Positions 18,475-27,029 of a stretch of DNA of 64,000 bases are shown here, piece by piece. Numbering within the stretch: position 1 is the stretch's first letter; every line of letters starts with the position of its first letter. The notes beneath the pieces were generated by a model. It ran no database searches and was not told the DNA's origin. It worked only from the letters and a program-made list of their open reading frames with translations. Origin of the DNA: Thermopolyspora flexuosa (lineage in GTDB: Bacteria; Actinomycetota; Actinomycetes; Streptosporangiales; Streptosporangiaceae); contig NZ_VFPQ01000001.1 of the NCBI RefSeq assembly GCF_006716785.1, forward strand, positions 2,728,001 through 2,792,000. The letters run 5' to 3'. The translations under genes and the position numbers were made by a program.

Positions 18475-19521
18475 GTGGTCGGAATCCGCAGAGGGGCGGG
18501 CGGGCGCCAGGACACCCGCCCGCTCCCCGCAGAACAACACCCGCAGCGGTCGGCGTCCCCCTCCACGGGGGGCGCCGACCTCCGGTCGGAACGTCGCCGC
18601 CGACGGGCGGGAATGTGGCTGACCATCGTCCTGTTCCTGCTCCCGGGCCTGGTCCTGTTCGGGCTGCTGGTCCTGCTGCCGATCCTGATCGCCGGCTACC
18701 TCAGCTTCTTCAAGTGGAACGGCCTGGGCGGTCTGCCCGAGCCGGGCAGCGATCGGTTCATCGGGCTGCAGAACTTCGAGCGCCTGCTCAGCGACGAGAT
18801 CTTCATGGGCGATCTGCGCCACATGGTGATCCTGATCGTCCTGTCGCTGCTGATCCAGCTGCCCCTGTCGCTCGGCCTCGCCCTGCTGCTCAACCAGAAG
18901 ATGCGCGGCCGGGCGATCTACCGGACCATCTTCTTCGCGCCCTACGTGCTCTCCGAGGTGATCACCGGTGTGCTGTTCACCATGGTGTTCTCTCCTGAGC
19001 ACGGGCTCGTCAACAGCCTGCTCACCGCGATCGGGCTGGAGGGCGCGGCCGCGGAGTGGCTCGCCGACCCGGACACGGTGCTCTACTCGCTGTTCGCGGT
19101 CATCACCTGGAAGTACTTCGGCTTCCACATGATCCTCTACCTGGCGGGCCGGCAGGGCATCCCGAACGAGCTGCTCGAGGCCGCCGCGATCGACGGCGCG
19201 AACGCCTGGCGGCAGTTCTGGCACGTGACACTGCCGCTGCTCGGGCCGACGATCCGGATGAGCGTCTTCCTGTCCATCATCGGCACCATCCAGCTCTTCG
19301 ACCTGGTGTGGGTGCTCACCCGCGGCGGCCCGGTGCACGCCTCGGAGACGATGGCGGTCACCATGTACATCTTCGGCTTCGAGCGCAACCAGTTCGGTTA
19401 CGCCAGCGCGATCAGCGTGGCCATGTTCCTCATCAGCCTCGTCTTCGCGCTGGGCTACCAGCGCTGGGTGATGAGGCGGGACACCGAAGGAGCGATCACC
19501 ACGATGCGAGACCAGCGATGA
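18475..19521 (+). CDS. Sugar ABC transporter permease (MalF type)
   Basis: 348 residues. A 45-residue hydrophilic N-terminal extension precedes six transmembrane helices, the first at about 48-74. The cytoplasmic EAA loop that contacts the ATPase reads EAAAIDGANAWRQFWHVTLPLL (near residue 230, quoted in part). It begins 6 bp after the binding-protein stop codon with GTG 18475. Its stop overlaps the next start by four bases (ATGA), a sign of translational coupling. No ATPase gene is present; actinomycetes often use a shared MsiK-type ATPase, which is inference here. Confidence 0.92.
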   Translation: MVGIRRGAGGRQDTRPLPAEQHPQRSASPSTGGADLRSERRRRRAGMWLTIVLFLLPGLVLFGLLVLLPILIAGYLSFFKWNGLGGLPEPGSDRFIGLQNFERLLSDEIFMGDLRHMVILIVLSLLIQLPLSLGLALLLNQKMRGRAIYRTIFFAPYVLSEVITGVLFTMVFSPEHGLVNSLLTAIGLEGAAAEWLADPDTVLYSLFAVITWKYFGFHMILYLAGRQGIPNELLEAAAIDGANAWRQFWHVTLPLLGPTIRMSVFLSIIGTIQLFDLVWVLTRGGPVHASETMAVTMYIFGFERNQFGYASAISVAMFLISLVFALGYQRWVMRRDTEGAITTMRDQR

Positions 19522-20381
19522 GCGCCGCGACTCACGCCCGGCCGGCGGGCCCCGGCAGGAGGAAGCTGATCCGGTCGACCGTCCTGCACGCCACGGTCAT
19601 CGCGCTCGGCGCCTTCATCGTGGTGCCGATCGTCTACGGCGTCCTGGGCGGGTTCAAGGACACCGGCCAGCTGTCCACCAACCCCTTCGGGCTGCCCGAC
19701 CCGTGGAACTTCCAGAACTACGCCGACATCCTCAAGTCGTCGTTCTTCTGGCGTCCGCTGCTCAACAGCACGTTCATCGCGATCGCCACGGCGCTGCTCG
19801 TGGTCGCGGTCTCGGCGATGGCGGCGTTCATCTTCGCCCGCTTCGCCTTCCGCGGCCGGGAGCTGCTGTTCACCCTGTTCGCGACCGGGCTGATGTTCCC
19901 GTTCGCGGTGGCGATCCTGCCGCTGTTCGTGCTGCTGCGGATGCTCGGCCTGCTCGACAACCCGCTCGGCGTCATCCTGCCGCAGGCCGCGTTCGGCATG
20001 CCGATGACGATCATCATCCTGCGGACGTTCTTCCGGTCGATCCCCCGTGAGGTGGAGGAGGCGGCCACGCTCGACGGGTGCAGCGCCTTCGGCTTCTTCT
20101 GGCGCATCCTGCTGCCGATGGCGCGCCCGGCGATCGCCACGGTGTCCGTGATCGCGATCGTGACGAGCTGGAACAACTTCTTCCTGCCGCTGGTCGTGTT
20201 CAACGACGTCGACTGGTGGACGATCCCGCTCGGCGTGCAGCAGTTCAACGGTCAGTACACCGAGGACACCGCCCGCGTGCTGGCCTACGTGGTGCTGGCG
20301 ATGGTCCCGGCGCTCGCGTTCTACTCGATCGCCGAGCGCCAGCTCATCGGCGGCCTGACCGCAGGCGCCACCAAGGGCTGA
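19518..20381 (+). CDS. Sugar ABC transporter permease (MalG type)
   Basis: 287 residues with six predicted helices; the first is about residues 22-42. The EAA loop is EVEEAATLDGCSAFGFFWRILLP (near residue 180), and TSWNNFFLPLV matches the usual MalG-type helix 5. ATG 19518 overlaps the stop codon of the upstream permease. Followed by a very strong hairpin at 20389. Confidence 0.92.
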   Translation: MSAATHARPAGPGRRKLIRSTVLHATVIALGAFIVVPIVYGVLGGFKDTGQLSTNPFGLPDPWNFQNYADILKSSFFWRPLLNSTFIAIATALLVVAVSAMAAFIFARFAFRGRELLFTLFATGLMFPFAVAILPLFVLLRMLGLLDNPLGVILPQAAFGMPMTIIILRTFFRSIPREVEEAATLDGCSAFGFFWRILLPMARPAIATVSVIAIVTSWNNFFLPLVVFNDVDWWTIPLGVQQFNGQYTEDTARVLAYVVLAMVPALAFYSIAERQLIGGLTAGATKG

Positions 20382-20388
20382 CGACAGG

Positions 20389-20422
20389 CGGCGGGCGGGC
20401 CCCGCGCCGGGCCCGCCCGCCG
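20389..20422. terminator. 14-bp-stem terminator hairpin after the importer operon
   Basis: CGGCGGGCGGGCCC and GGGCCCGCCCGCCG pair perfectly around a six-base loop, starting 7 bp after the permease stop codon. No T-run follows. Confidence 0.7.
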
Positions 20423-20466
20423 TACCGCTTAGGCGAGCCCGTCCCGAGAGTGGAAGCCCCTCGACC

Positions 20467-21219
20467 ATGAGCGAACCCCGACAGGCGGCGCACACTCCGC
20501 CGTGGGCGCGGCGGACCGAGAAGGTCTCCGTCGTCGTCGCGCGGGAGATCGTGCGCGACATCGTCCGGCAGCGCCTGGCGCCGGGCAGCACGCTGGAGCC
20601 CGAGGGCGCGATGCTCCGGCGGTACCGGGTCGCCCGCGCCTCCCTCCGCGAGGCGCTGCGCATCCTGGAGACCCACGGGCTCATCCGGATCAAGCCCGGG
20701 CCGGGCGGCGGCCCGGTCGTGGCCGAGGTCGACAGTGGCGATTTCGGCCGCATGGCGAGCATGTTCTTCCAGGCCCTCGGCGTGCGGATCGCCGAGCTCG
20801 TGGACACCCGGCTGATCCTCGAGCCGCTGCTCACCCGGCTCGCGGCCGAGCGGCGCGACCCGGAGTGGGACCAGCGGCTGCGCGCGGCGGTGCAGGCCGG
20901 GTTCGACGCCTCCGACGCCGACGAGTGGGCCCGGGCCGCCCAGGGCTTCCACTCCCTCATCCTCTCCATGGCGGGCAACCGGCCGCTCAACCTCATGGCG
21001 CTCGCGGTGCGGGACATCCTCGCCGACCGGCTCGCCGGCCTCGTCTACGCCGACCTCAACCGGGAGGAGACGCGGCGGGTGCACGCGGCGATCGCCGAGG
21101 CGATCCTCGCGGGCGACGCCGACAAGGCCGAGCGTCTCATGCGCGAGCACATGCACGACTACGCCGACACGGTCGCGGTGCACTCCGGGCTGCTCGCCGA
21201 GACCGTCGACTGGCGCTGA
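20467..21219 (+). CDS. GntR family regulator, FadR subfamily (FCD domain)
   Basis: 250 residues. The N-terminal winged helix includes LRRYRVARASLREALRILETHGLIRIKPGPGGGPVV (about residues 48-83), and the C-terminal all-helical FCD domain has FHSLILSMAGNRPL with the usual metal-binding His. FadR-type regulators respond to acids or sugars acids. Located 85 bp after the importer and its terminator in the same direction, it is the best local candidate to bind the operator at 17006, although the effector is unknown. ATG 20467 has only a weak ribosome site. Confidence 0.9.
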   Translation: MSEPRQAAHTPPWARRTEKVSVVVAREIVRDIVRQRLAPGSTLEPEGAMLRRYRVARASLREALRILETHGLIRIKPGPGGGPVVAEVDSGDFGRMASMFFQALGVRIAELVDTRLILEPLLTRLAAERRDPEWDQRLRAAVQAGFDASDADEWARAAQGFHSLILSMAGNRPLNLMALAVRDILADRLAGLVYADLNREETRRVHAAIAEAILAGDADKAERLMREHMHDYADTVAVHSGLLAETVDWR

Positions 21220-21281
21220 GGTCCCGCCCGCCGGGCCGTACGGCTCCGCGCGGCCGTCGCCCGCCCACTACGCTCCCTGGC

Positions 21282-22064
21282 ATGCCCACCCGCCGCCTAG
21301 AGATCGACACGACCCTCCCCGGCCCCCGGCTGCTCGGGGCCGAAATCCTCGTGGTCTTCGCGGTGTCGCTCGGCGCCTCCGCGCTGTTCTCGCTGATCCG
21401 GCTGATCGGCGCGCTCACCGCGCCGCGCGCCCTGCAGGGGCAGCAGGCCGTACTGGTCGGCTCGCGCGCCCCCGGGCGGCCCTGGCTCGACCTCGCCCTG
21501 CAGCTCGCGGACATCGCGGTCTCGGTCGCGCCGGTGGCGCTCGTCGCCTACCTGCTCGCCCGCTCCGGCGAGTCGCTGCGCACGATCGGGGTGGACCTGC
21601 GCGAGCCGGGCCGCGACCTGCTCCGCGGGGCGGGCCTCGCCGCGCTCGTCGGCGGCACCGGGCTCGCCTTCTACCTCGCGGTGTGGGCCGCGGGGGTGAA
21701 CCTCACCGTGGTGCCGGGCGCCCTCCCCGACGTGTGGTGGCGCATCCCCGTGCTGCTGCTCGCCGCCGCGGAGAACGGCGTGCTGGAGGAGGTGATCGTC
21801 TGCGGCTACCTGCTGCACCGCCTCGGCCAGCTCGGCTGGAGCCCGGTGCGCTCGGTGGCGGTCTCCTCCGTGATCCGCGGCGCGTACCACCTCTACCAGG
21901 GGTTCGGCGGCTTCGTCGGGAACGTGGTGATGGGGCTGCTGTTCGGCTGGCTCTACCTGCGGTGGCGGCGCGCGATGCCGCTCGTGGTGGCGCACACGCT
22001 GATCGACGCGGTGGCATTCGTCGGCTACGCCCTGTTGCGCGGCAAGGTGAGCTGGCTGCCCTGA
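21282..22064 (+). CDS. CPBP family intramembrane metalloprotease
   Basis: 260 residues with about seven to eight hydrophobic segments. The abortive-infection/CaaX-protease signature is complete: Glu169-Glu170 in ENGVLEEVIVCGYL, His203 in RGAYHLYQG, and His238 with Asp242 in VVAHTLIDA. These Glu and His residues form the active site in this family. Substrates in actinomycetes are unknown; roles in peptide maturation or bacteriocin self-immunity are known elsewhere. ATG 21282 is used; there is little ribosome-site support. It follows the GntR gene by 62 bp. Confidence 0.9.
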   Translation: MPTRRLEIDTTLPGPRLLGAEILVVFAVSLGASALFSLIRLIGALTAPRALQGQQAVLVGSRAPGRPWLDLALQLADIAVSVAPVALVAYLLARSGESLRTIGVDLREPGRDLLRGAGLAALVGGTGLAFYLAVWAAGVNLTVVPGALPDVWWRIPVLLLAAAENGVLEEVIVCGYLLHRLGQLGWSPVRSVAVSSVIRGAYHLYQGFGGFVGNVVMGLLFGWLYLRWRRAMPLVVAHTLIDAVAFVGYALLRGKVSWLP

Positions 22065-22499
22065 CACGCCCGCGAGGAAAACGGCCGCCTGTCCTTTTCA
22101 TCCGGCTATCTTCATCGGATTTCGAGCCATTCGCTTTATCTCCATTTACTTCTTTTTTCGGGTATTACCAGCCATGGGAGCGCTCCCAATAATGCGCACG
22201 CGTTCTCTCCCCGTCCGCCGATGGGGCAGGCGGTGATGGCGTGCCGCGCCCGCTCCGTCCGGCCCGCGGCCGGCTCCCGGACGGCAGCTCGCCGAGGCCG
22301 CCGGGCAGACCGCGCCGCAGACGGTCCTCGAGACCGGGCTGGCGGTGGTGCGCGACGGCGTCACCATCGTCGGCTCGGGCCAGGCCGGGCGGCCCGGCCC
22401 GACCGGCACGGGCCACACGTGTCGCGGGGTGGGAGGCCGCTCGGCCGCCCACCCCGCGTGCCGTCGGCTGCGCGCGGACCGCCGGTGTGGCGGCCCGGC
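22065..22499. other. 435-bp non-coding stretch with an AT-rich core and an orphan CebR-type box
   Basis: The first 130 bases hold an unusually AT-rich segment (about 22085-22175) followed by the CebR box. The remaining 300 bases are GC-rich; a segment at about 22264-22430 on the + strand reads like coding sequence (for example QLAEAAGQTAPQ) but has no start, so it may be gene debris. Confidence 0.5.
22175..22188. promoter_or_regulatory. CebR/CelR-type operator (14-bp palindrome)
   Basis: TGGGAGCGCTCCCA matches exactly the site bound by the LacI-family regulators CebR (Streptomyces) and CelR (Thermobifida), which control cellulase and cello-oligosaccharide uptake genes. No cellulase, beta-glucosidase or ceb transporter gene adjoins it in this window. 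Confidence 0.75.
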
Positions 22500-22721
22500 T
22501 CACTCGCCCACGGCGCCGTCGGGCTCCCAGCGCAGCAGGTCCCCCGGCTGGCACTCGAGCACCTCGCAGAGCTTGGCGAGCGTGGTGAAGCGCACCGCCT
22601 TGGCCCGGCCGTTCTTGAGCACCGCGAGGTTGGCGGGGGTGATGCCGACGCGTTCCGCGAGCTCCCCCACGGACATCTTCCGCTTGGCCAGCATCACGTC
22701 GATGTCGACGACGATCGGCAT
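22500..22721 (-). CDS. Small Cro/C1-type (XRE) HTH regulator
   Basis: 73 residues, essentially one helix-turn-helix domain: MSVGELAERVGITPANLAVLKNGRAKAVRF with LCEVLECQPGDLLRW at the end. This short architecture matches the YozG-like regulators that occur beside DUF2975 membrane proteins. It lies 3 bp after the DUF2975 stop codon, so the two are surely co-transcribed. The predicted target is the double palindrome before the DUF2975 gene. Confidence 0.9.
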   Translation of the reverse strand: MPIVVDIDVMLAKRKMSVGELAERVGITPANLAVLKNGRAKAVRFTTLAKLCEVLECQPGDLLRWEPDGAVGE

Positions 22722-22724
22722 CGG

Positions 22725-23240
22725 TCAGATCACCCCGTCCAGCTCGGCCCTCATCCGCTCGGCCTCGACGTCGAGGGCGATCGCCTGGGCGAGCAGCATC
22801 CGGAGCACGAGCACGATGAGCGCGACCCCCAGGAGTCCCACGGAGACCCCGCAGATGAGCAGGACGATGCCCGGTGCCACGGCGTCCTCCGGGACCCGAT
22901 GGTTGGCGCTCGCCAGGAAGGCCGCGAGGGCGAACACCAGGACGGCGGCCGCCACGAAGGCCCCGATCACGATGTGCACGTACCGGAACGCGCCGGGGGA
23001 GAACACCGTGCCGCGCCGCACCATCGTCACCAGCCTCCACACGCAGACCATGACGACCTCGGCCGCCACGAGGCCGAGGAAGAAGATCAGGACGATCGGG
23101 ATGCGCAGGTACGCCAGTTCCGGTGGGAGTTCCTCCAGGTCGGTGGCGAGGAGCGGCACGATCATCGCCTGCACGAGCACCGCCCCGGCGAGCAGCGTCC
23201 CGAGCACGACCCGCAGCGCCAGCACCGCCAGCTGTCCCAT
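22725..23240 (-). CDS. DUF2975 membrane protein
   Basis: 171 residues with four transmembrane helices (about 5-32, 48-72, 88-112 and 122-150). The layout, with the loop GTVFSPGAFRYVHIVIG between helices 2 and 3, is that of DUF2975. Function is unknown. ATG 23240 is preceded by AGGAGGAG with short spacing. A cluster of CGATAG elements lies immediately upstream. It forms a pair with the small XRE gene downstream. Confidence 0.85.
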   Translation of the reverse strand: MGQLAVLALRVVLGTLLAGAVLVQAMIVPLLATDLEELPPELAYLRIPIVLIFFLGLVAAEVVMVCVWRLVTMVRRGTVFSPGAFRYVHIVIGAFVAAAVLVFALAAFLASANHRVPEDAVAPGIVLLICGVSVGLLGVALIVLVLRMLLAQAIALDVEAERMRAELDGVI

Positions 23241-23247
23241 CTCTCCT

Positions 23248-23292
23248 CCTATCGTAAGTCGATAGGAACCTATCGAATCTCGATAGATCGAG
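23248..23292. promoter_or_regulatory. Cluster of CGATAG palindromes, candidate autoregulatory operator
   Basis: CGATAGG-AA-CCTATCG at 23260-23275 and CTCGAT-AG-ATCGAG at 23279-23292 are two dyads. A further CCTATCG half-site lies at 23248-23254, touching the ribosome site of the DUF2975 gene. The pattern suggests cooperative binding by the XRE protein encoded in this operon. Confidence 0.6.
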
Positions 23293-23493
23293 CAAGGGCC
23301 GTCCCCAGGTATCCCTCCTGCGCCGTGGTGGTGATCGGCCCGCTCCGGAATCTCGGTGCGGCAGGTGAGTTCGCGTCGCCGGGGGGCAGTCGAAGGGCGC
23401 ACGGCAACGATGTGCGCCCCGGTGCGGCACGGCCAGGCCCGCGACGGGGCCGTGCCGATGGCTTCGGGCGCGATTCCGGGGGAGGGTCCGCAC

Positions 23494-23769
23494 ATGGACA
23501 CCAAGCGGTGGAGCATGGAGATCGAGATCACGGAGGAAGGGAACGAGACGTTCGCACGCGCGGTGCTGTTCAGCAGGGACAAGGAGCATCTGATCGGCGT
23601 GGGCCAGGCCCGCCGGAACCCGGCCGACCCGATGGTGCACGAGATCGGCGACGAGCTCGCCGTCGCCCGCGCGCTCGCCGACCTGGCGAGCAAGCTGCTG
23701 ACCGCCGCGTCGTCCGACGTCGCGAAGGCGACGGGCTCGCGCGAGCCCGTCCACCTGTCCCTCGTCTGA
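23494..23769 (+). CDS. DUF1876 domain protein
   Basis: 91 residues: MDTKRWSMEIEITEEGNET, then ARAVLFSRDKEHLIGVGQARRNP and VHEIGDELAVARALADLASKLL. This is the pattern of DUF1876, a small alpha/beta domain common in actinobacteria that is often a dsRNA-binding-like fold; no function is established. The start ATG 23494 has GGGGGAGGG about 9 bases upstream. It stands alone, divergent from the DUF2975 pair. Confidence 0.85.
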   Translation: MDTKRWSMEIEITEEGNETFARAVLFSRDKEHLIGVGQARRNPADPMVHEIGDELAVARALADLASKLLTAASSDVAKATGSREPVHLSLV

Positions 23770-23907
23770 CCCCGTCCCGGGCCGCCGGCCGCAGCAGCCG
23801 CCGGGCGGCGGCCCGGGTACGGCCGTCCTCGGGTTTCCCGCATCGGCCGCCGCCGCAGGCCGTACGCTTCGGCGGTGACGCGATCGAGGGTGCGGGGAGG
23901 CGATGCG

Positions 23908-24690
23908 ATGGAGGACCACGGCGACGTGCTGCCCGGCACGGCCCCGGCGGGGGCCGCATCGGCGGAGGCCGGCGGTACGGCACGGCGCGCCGCTGACGGC
24001 GGCATCGAGCGGGAGCTGCACGCGGCCGGCGCGGAGTGGGTGGCCGGCGTGGACGAGGTGGGGCGCGGCGCCTGGGCCGGGCCGGTGGTGGTGTGCGCCG
24101 CCCTCGCGATGCCGGGCCCGCCGGCGCCGCCCGAGCTGCCGGGGCGGGGCGGGCGGCCGGTCCGGCTCACCGACTCCAAGCTGCTCACCGCGGCGCACCG
24201 GGCCGCGTTCGCCGAGGTCCTGCCGGGCTGGCTCGCCGGGTACGCGATCGGCGAGTCGGGGCCGGAGGAGATCGACGAGGTGGGGATGACCGAGGCGCTG
24301 CGCCGGGCCGCGCACCGCGCGCTCGAGGCCCTGCCGTACCGGCCCGACGCGGTCATCCTCGACGGCCGCCACGACTTCCTCGGCGTGCCCTGGCGGGTGC
24401 GGTGCGTGGTGGGGGCGGACCGGCGGTCGGTGACCGTGGCCGCGGCCTCGGTGCTCGCCAAGGTGCACCGGGACCGGCTCATGGCCGGCCTCGCCCCCGA
24501 GCACCCCGCCTTCGGCTTCGACGCCAACGCGGGTTACCCGTCCCCCGAGCACCGCCGTGCCCTCGAGGAGCTGGGCCCCACCCCGCACCACCGGCTGTCC
24601 TGGTCCTACCTCGACGACCTGCCGCGCTGGCGGCACCTGCGGAAACGCCGCGACCCCCTCGCCGGCTCCGGGCAGCTCACCCTGCTGTGA
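23908..24690 (+). CDS. rnhB: Ribonuclease HII
   Basis: 260 residues. The catalytic signature [13 protein letters not shown] places Asp49 and Glu50, with a third acidic residue in [10 protein letters not shown] and the fourth in [16 protein letters not shown] and [13 protein letters not shown] complete the family pattern. It removes RNA primers and misincorporated ribonucleotides from DNA. A 40-residue Ala-rich N-terminal extension is longer than usual. ATG 23908 is preferred over GTG 23875 because GGGGAGG lies six bases before it. It is unusually far from the rplS-lepB-rnhB locus where rnhB often sits. Confidence 0.93.
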   Translation: MEDHGDVLPGTAPAGAASAEAGGTARRAADGGIERELHAAGAEWVAGVDEVGRGAWAGPVVVCAALAMPGPPAPPELPGRGGRPVRLTDSKLLTAAHRAAFAEVLPGWLAGYAIGESGPEEIDEVGMTEALRRAAHRALEALPYRPDAVILDGRHDFLGVPWRVRCVVGADRRSVTVAAASVLAKVHRDRLMAGLAPEHPAFGFDANAGYPSPEHRRALEELGPTPHHRLSWSYLDDLPRWRHLRKRRDPLAGSGQLTLL

Positions 24691-24807
24691 CCGCGCGGCC
24701 GGCCCGCCCGCGCGGGTGAGCCCGCGGTCTGGCCGGGCAGCACGAGAGGCATGGCCCGGCGCGGGCCTCGCGGCCACGCCGGGCGCCCGGCGGCCGGAAG
24801 GGGGTCG

Positions 24808-24885
24808 ATGACGATGACCGCGGAGCGGGAACCGGACGGCACGCCCGAGGGTGTGCCGCGGGTGGCGCGGAGGCCGGCATGGTGA
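24808..24885 (+). CDS. Possible 25-residue leader peptide
   Basis: An ATG at 24808 follows GGAAGGGGG and opens a 25-codon frame whose stop overlaps the start of the tandem Usp gene by seven bases. It may serve translational coupling, or be chance in GC-rich DNA. Confidence 0.25.
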   Translation: MTMTAEREPDGTPEGVPRVARRPAW

Positions 24886-25733
24886 CCTCGCGCGCCCCGG
24901 CGAAACCGGTCGTGGTCGGGGTCGACGACACCCAGCACGCGCTGGTCGCCGCCGCGTGGGCGGGACAGGAGGCGGTGGTGCACCGGGCGCCGCTGCGGGT
25001 GGTGCACGCGGTCGCCCGGTTCCCCATCGGCCTCGTCCGGGCGGACGCGGACGGCGCGGCGGAGTCCCTGCTGCGCGAGGCCGCCCTGCGCGCCCGGGCC
25101 GGACGGCCCCGGCTCGAGGTGACCACCGAGGTGGCGCCGGGACCGGCCGAGGACGCGCTGTGCGAGCGCGCCGCGGAGGCGCGGCTCCTCGTCGTGGGCG
25201 GCCGCCGCCTCGGGCCGCTCGCCCGGCTGGTGCTCGGCTCGGTGAGCCGGTACCTGGTCACGCACGCGCCCTGCCCGGTCGTGGTGGTCGGGGCCTACCC
25301 GAACCCGCCGCACGGCCGCATCGTGGTGGGGGTGAGCGGCGAGCCCGGCCAGGATGCGGTGCTCGACTTCGCGTTCGCCGAGGCGTCCGCCCGCCGCTGC
25401 CCGCTGCTCGCCGTACACGCCTGGTCCCATCCGGTGTCGCGGGCGCCCGGGGACATGCTGCCGCTGCTGTACGACGTCGAGCAGGTCGGCCAGGAGGAGG
25501 CGCGGCTGCTCGCCGAGGTGATCGCGGGCCGTGCCGAGCGGTTCTGCGACGTGACGGTCGAGGAGCGCTGCCTGCGGCACAGCGCCGCCGGGGCGCTGCT
25601 CGACGCCTCCACCGATGCGGACCTCGTGGTGGTCGGCATGCGGGCGGGCCGGATCATCGGCCACATCCTGGGCTCCACGGCGCACGCGGTGCTGCGGCAC
25701 TCGCGCTGCCCGGTGGCGGTGGTCCGGCACTGA
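24879..25733 (+). CDS. Universal stress protein, tandem UspA domains
   Basis: 284 residues. Domain 1 begins VVVGVDDTQHAL (residues 11-22) and ends with VVGGRRLGPLARLVLGSVSRYLVTHAPCPVVVV. Domain 2 begins IVVGVSGEPGQDAVL (near 147) and ends with VVGMRAGRIIGHILGSTAHAVLRHSRCPVAVV. Both keep the G-2x-G-9x-GS/T ATP loop, unlike the single-domain Usp at 7625. Such tandem proteins are dormancy and stress-linked in actinobacteria. ATG 24879 is used; a small upstream frame overlaps it. Confidence 0.92.
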   Translation: MVTSRAPAKPVVVGVDDTQHALVAAAWAGQEAVVHRAPLRVVHAVARFPIGLVRADADGAAESLLREAALRARAGRPRLEVTTEVAPGPAEDALCERAAEARLLVVGGRRLGPLARLVLGSVSRYLVTHAPCPVVVVGAYPNPPHGRIVVGVSGEPGQDAVLDFAFAEASARRCPLLAVHAWSHPVSRAPGDMLPLLYDVEQVGQEEARLLAEVIAGRAERFCDVTVEERCLRHSAAGALLDASTDADLVVVGMRAGRIIGHILGSTAHAVLRHSRCPVAVVRH

Positions 25734-25747
25734 GCCCGGCGCCGGGC
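25734..25747. terminator. Short GC palindrome after the tandem Usp gene
   Basis: GCCCGGCGCCGGGC follows the stop codon directly, between convergent genes. It has no separate loop, so it is only a weak terminator candidate. Confidence 0.35.
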
Positions 25748-25785
25748 CCGGGTACGGCCTCAGGCCGCGGCGGCCGGGCGGCGGA

Positions 25786-26577
25786 TCAGGCGACGGCCCC
25801 GCTCCGGGGCGCCCATCCGGCCAGGTCGACGAAGGGCTCGGCGAAGTGCGCGGGGGCGATCACGCCGCCGCGGGCGCGCACGCGCTCGAGCACCTCGATC
25901 CGGGTGCGCACGGCCTGCTCGGGGTCGTCGTCGTAGCAGTAGGTCACCGCCGGGTTGGCGAGCTGCACCGGGTGGTGGAGCAGGTCGGCGGTGATGGTGA
26001 GGTCGCCGACCTCCACGATCTGGTGGCCGGGGGTGTGCCCGGGGGCGAGGTGCACCCGTACGCCGGGGATCACCTCCGCCGAGCCGTCGACGATCTGCAG
26101 GACGGCGGCGAGGGGGCGGAGCAGGGTGTCACGGGCCCGGTCGTCGGCGGCGTCGGCCTCGGCGCGCTGCACCAGGTGGCGGGCGTTGGGGAAGGCGGGG
26201 CCGTGCTCGCCGACCGCGCCGCCGTAGTGGTCGCTGTGCAGGTGGGTGAGCACGACCACGTCGATGTCGCCGGGCGCGACGCCGAGCTCGGCGAGCCGGG
26301 CGGGCAGGGCGCCGGGTACCGGGGCCCACCACGCCGCGGGCGAGTCGTGGCCGCCCACGCCGGTGTCCACGAGCACCAGGCGGCCGTGCGCGCGCAGCAG
26401 GTGGACGTGGAAGTGGAGGATCCACTCGGTGGTCGGCAGTCCCGTCCAGTCGTCCGGGCGCGCGTTGCGGAAGGTCTCCTCGACGGGGCGGCGCAGCGGT
26501 TCGCCCATCGGCCCGACCGCGTCGCAGATCGGGATGACGTCGACCCCGGCCACCACCCGTGCCTCGCAGTGGTCCAT
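25786..26577 (-). CDS. MBL-fold metallo-hydrolase
   Basis: 263 residues. The metal motif HLHSDHYGG lies near residue 112, LVLVDTGVGGHDSP precedes it, a metal-binding His follows in APGHTPGHQ (near 180), TADLLHHPVQ gives the bridging Asp, and PAHFAEPF the last His. This is the lactonase/quorum-quenching-like or general hydrolase branch; the substrate is unknown. ATG 26577 has GGGAGAA about 8 bases before it; longer starts run through unlikely Cys-rich text. Converges with the tandem Usp gene. Confidence 0.9.
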   Translation of the reverse strand: MDHCEARVVAGVDVIPICDAVGPMGEPLRRPVEETFRNARPDDWTGLPTTEWILHFHVHLLRAHGRLVLVDTGVGGHDSPAAWWAPVPGALPARLAELGVAPGDIDVVVLTHLHSDHYGGAVGEHGPAFPNARHLVQRAEADAADDRARDTLLRPLAAVLQIVDGSAEVIPGVRVHLAPGHTPGHQIVEVGDLTITADLLHHPVQLANPAVTYCYDDDPEQAVRTRIEVLERVRARGGVIAPAHFAEPFVDLAGWAPRSGAVA

Positions 26578-27029
26578 CGCGCCATTCTCCCACAGGCGAA
26601 AGCGACACAAAACGCGAAATAGGGGTAGTGCCCACAAGTTCCCCATGTGCCGACATTCGGGGCAACATGAATTAATTTCCTGATTTCGCAAAAGTGAGCA
26701 ATTATGCGCTGACGGCAGAAAATCCGGATATCAAGGTGTTCATTCCTCTATCTCCGGCACGGGGCGTTCACCGGAGCCCCACTACCGTGGGGCGGGTCTT
26801 CCCACGAGGAGCGGATCGCGCTGCCGTCCCACGCCGTTTCGCCGGGCGACGGGATTTCCGCGACGTGGTCCCGGCCCGGCGAACGGCGGTGCGGTCCCGG
26901 CGGCGGGCGCCGGCGTGCCCGGCGGCCCGCGCCGATTCGCTCCGCCCGTCCCCTCACGCGGACGGGTGCCGTCCCACCCCGGCCAGCCGGCCGGGGCCAC
27001 CCGACTACGTCGAGAACTGGAGAGATCCC
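26578..27029. other. Divergent promoter region
   Basis: 452 bp between the MBL gene and the roadblock-like gene. The first 140 bases are AT-rich for this genome (for example AATTAATTTC near 26670) and probably hold both promoters; the rest is GC-rich with no recognised gene. Confidence 0.5.
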
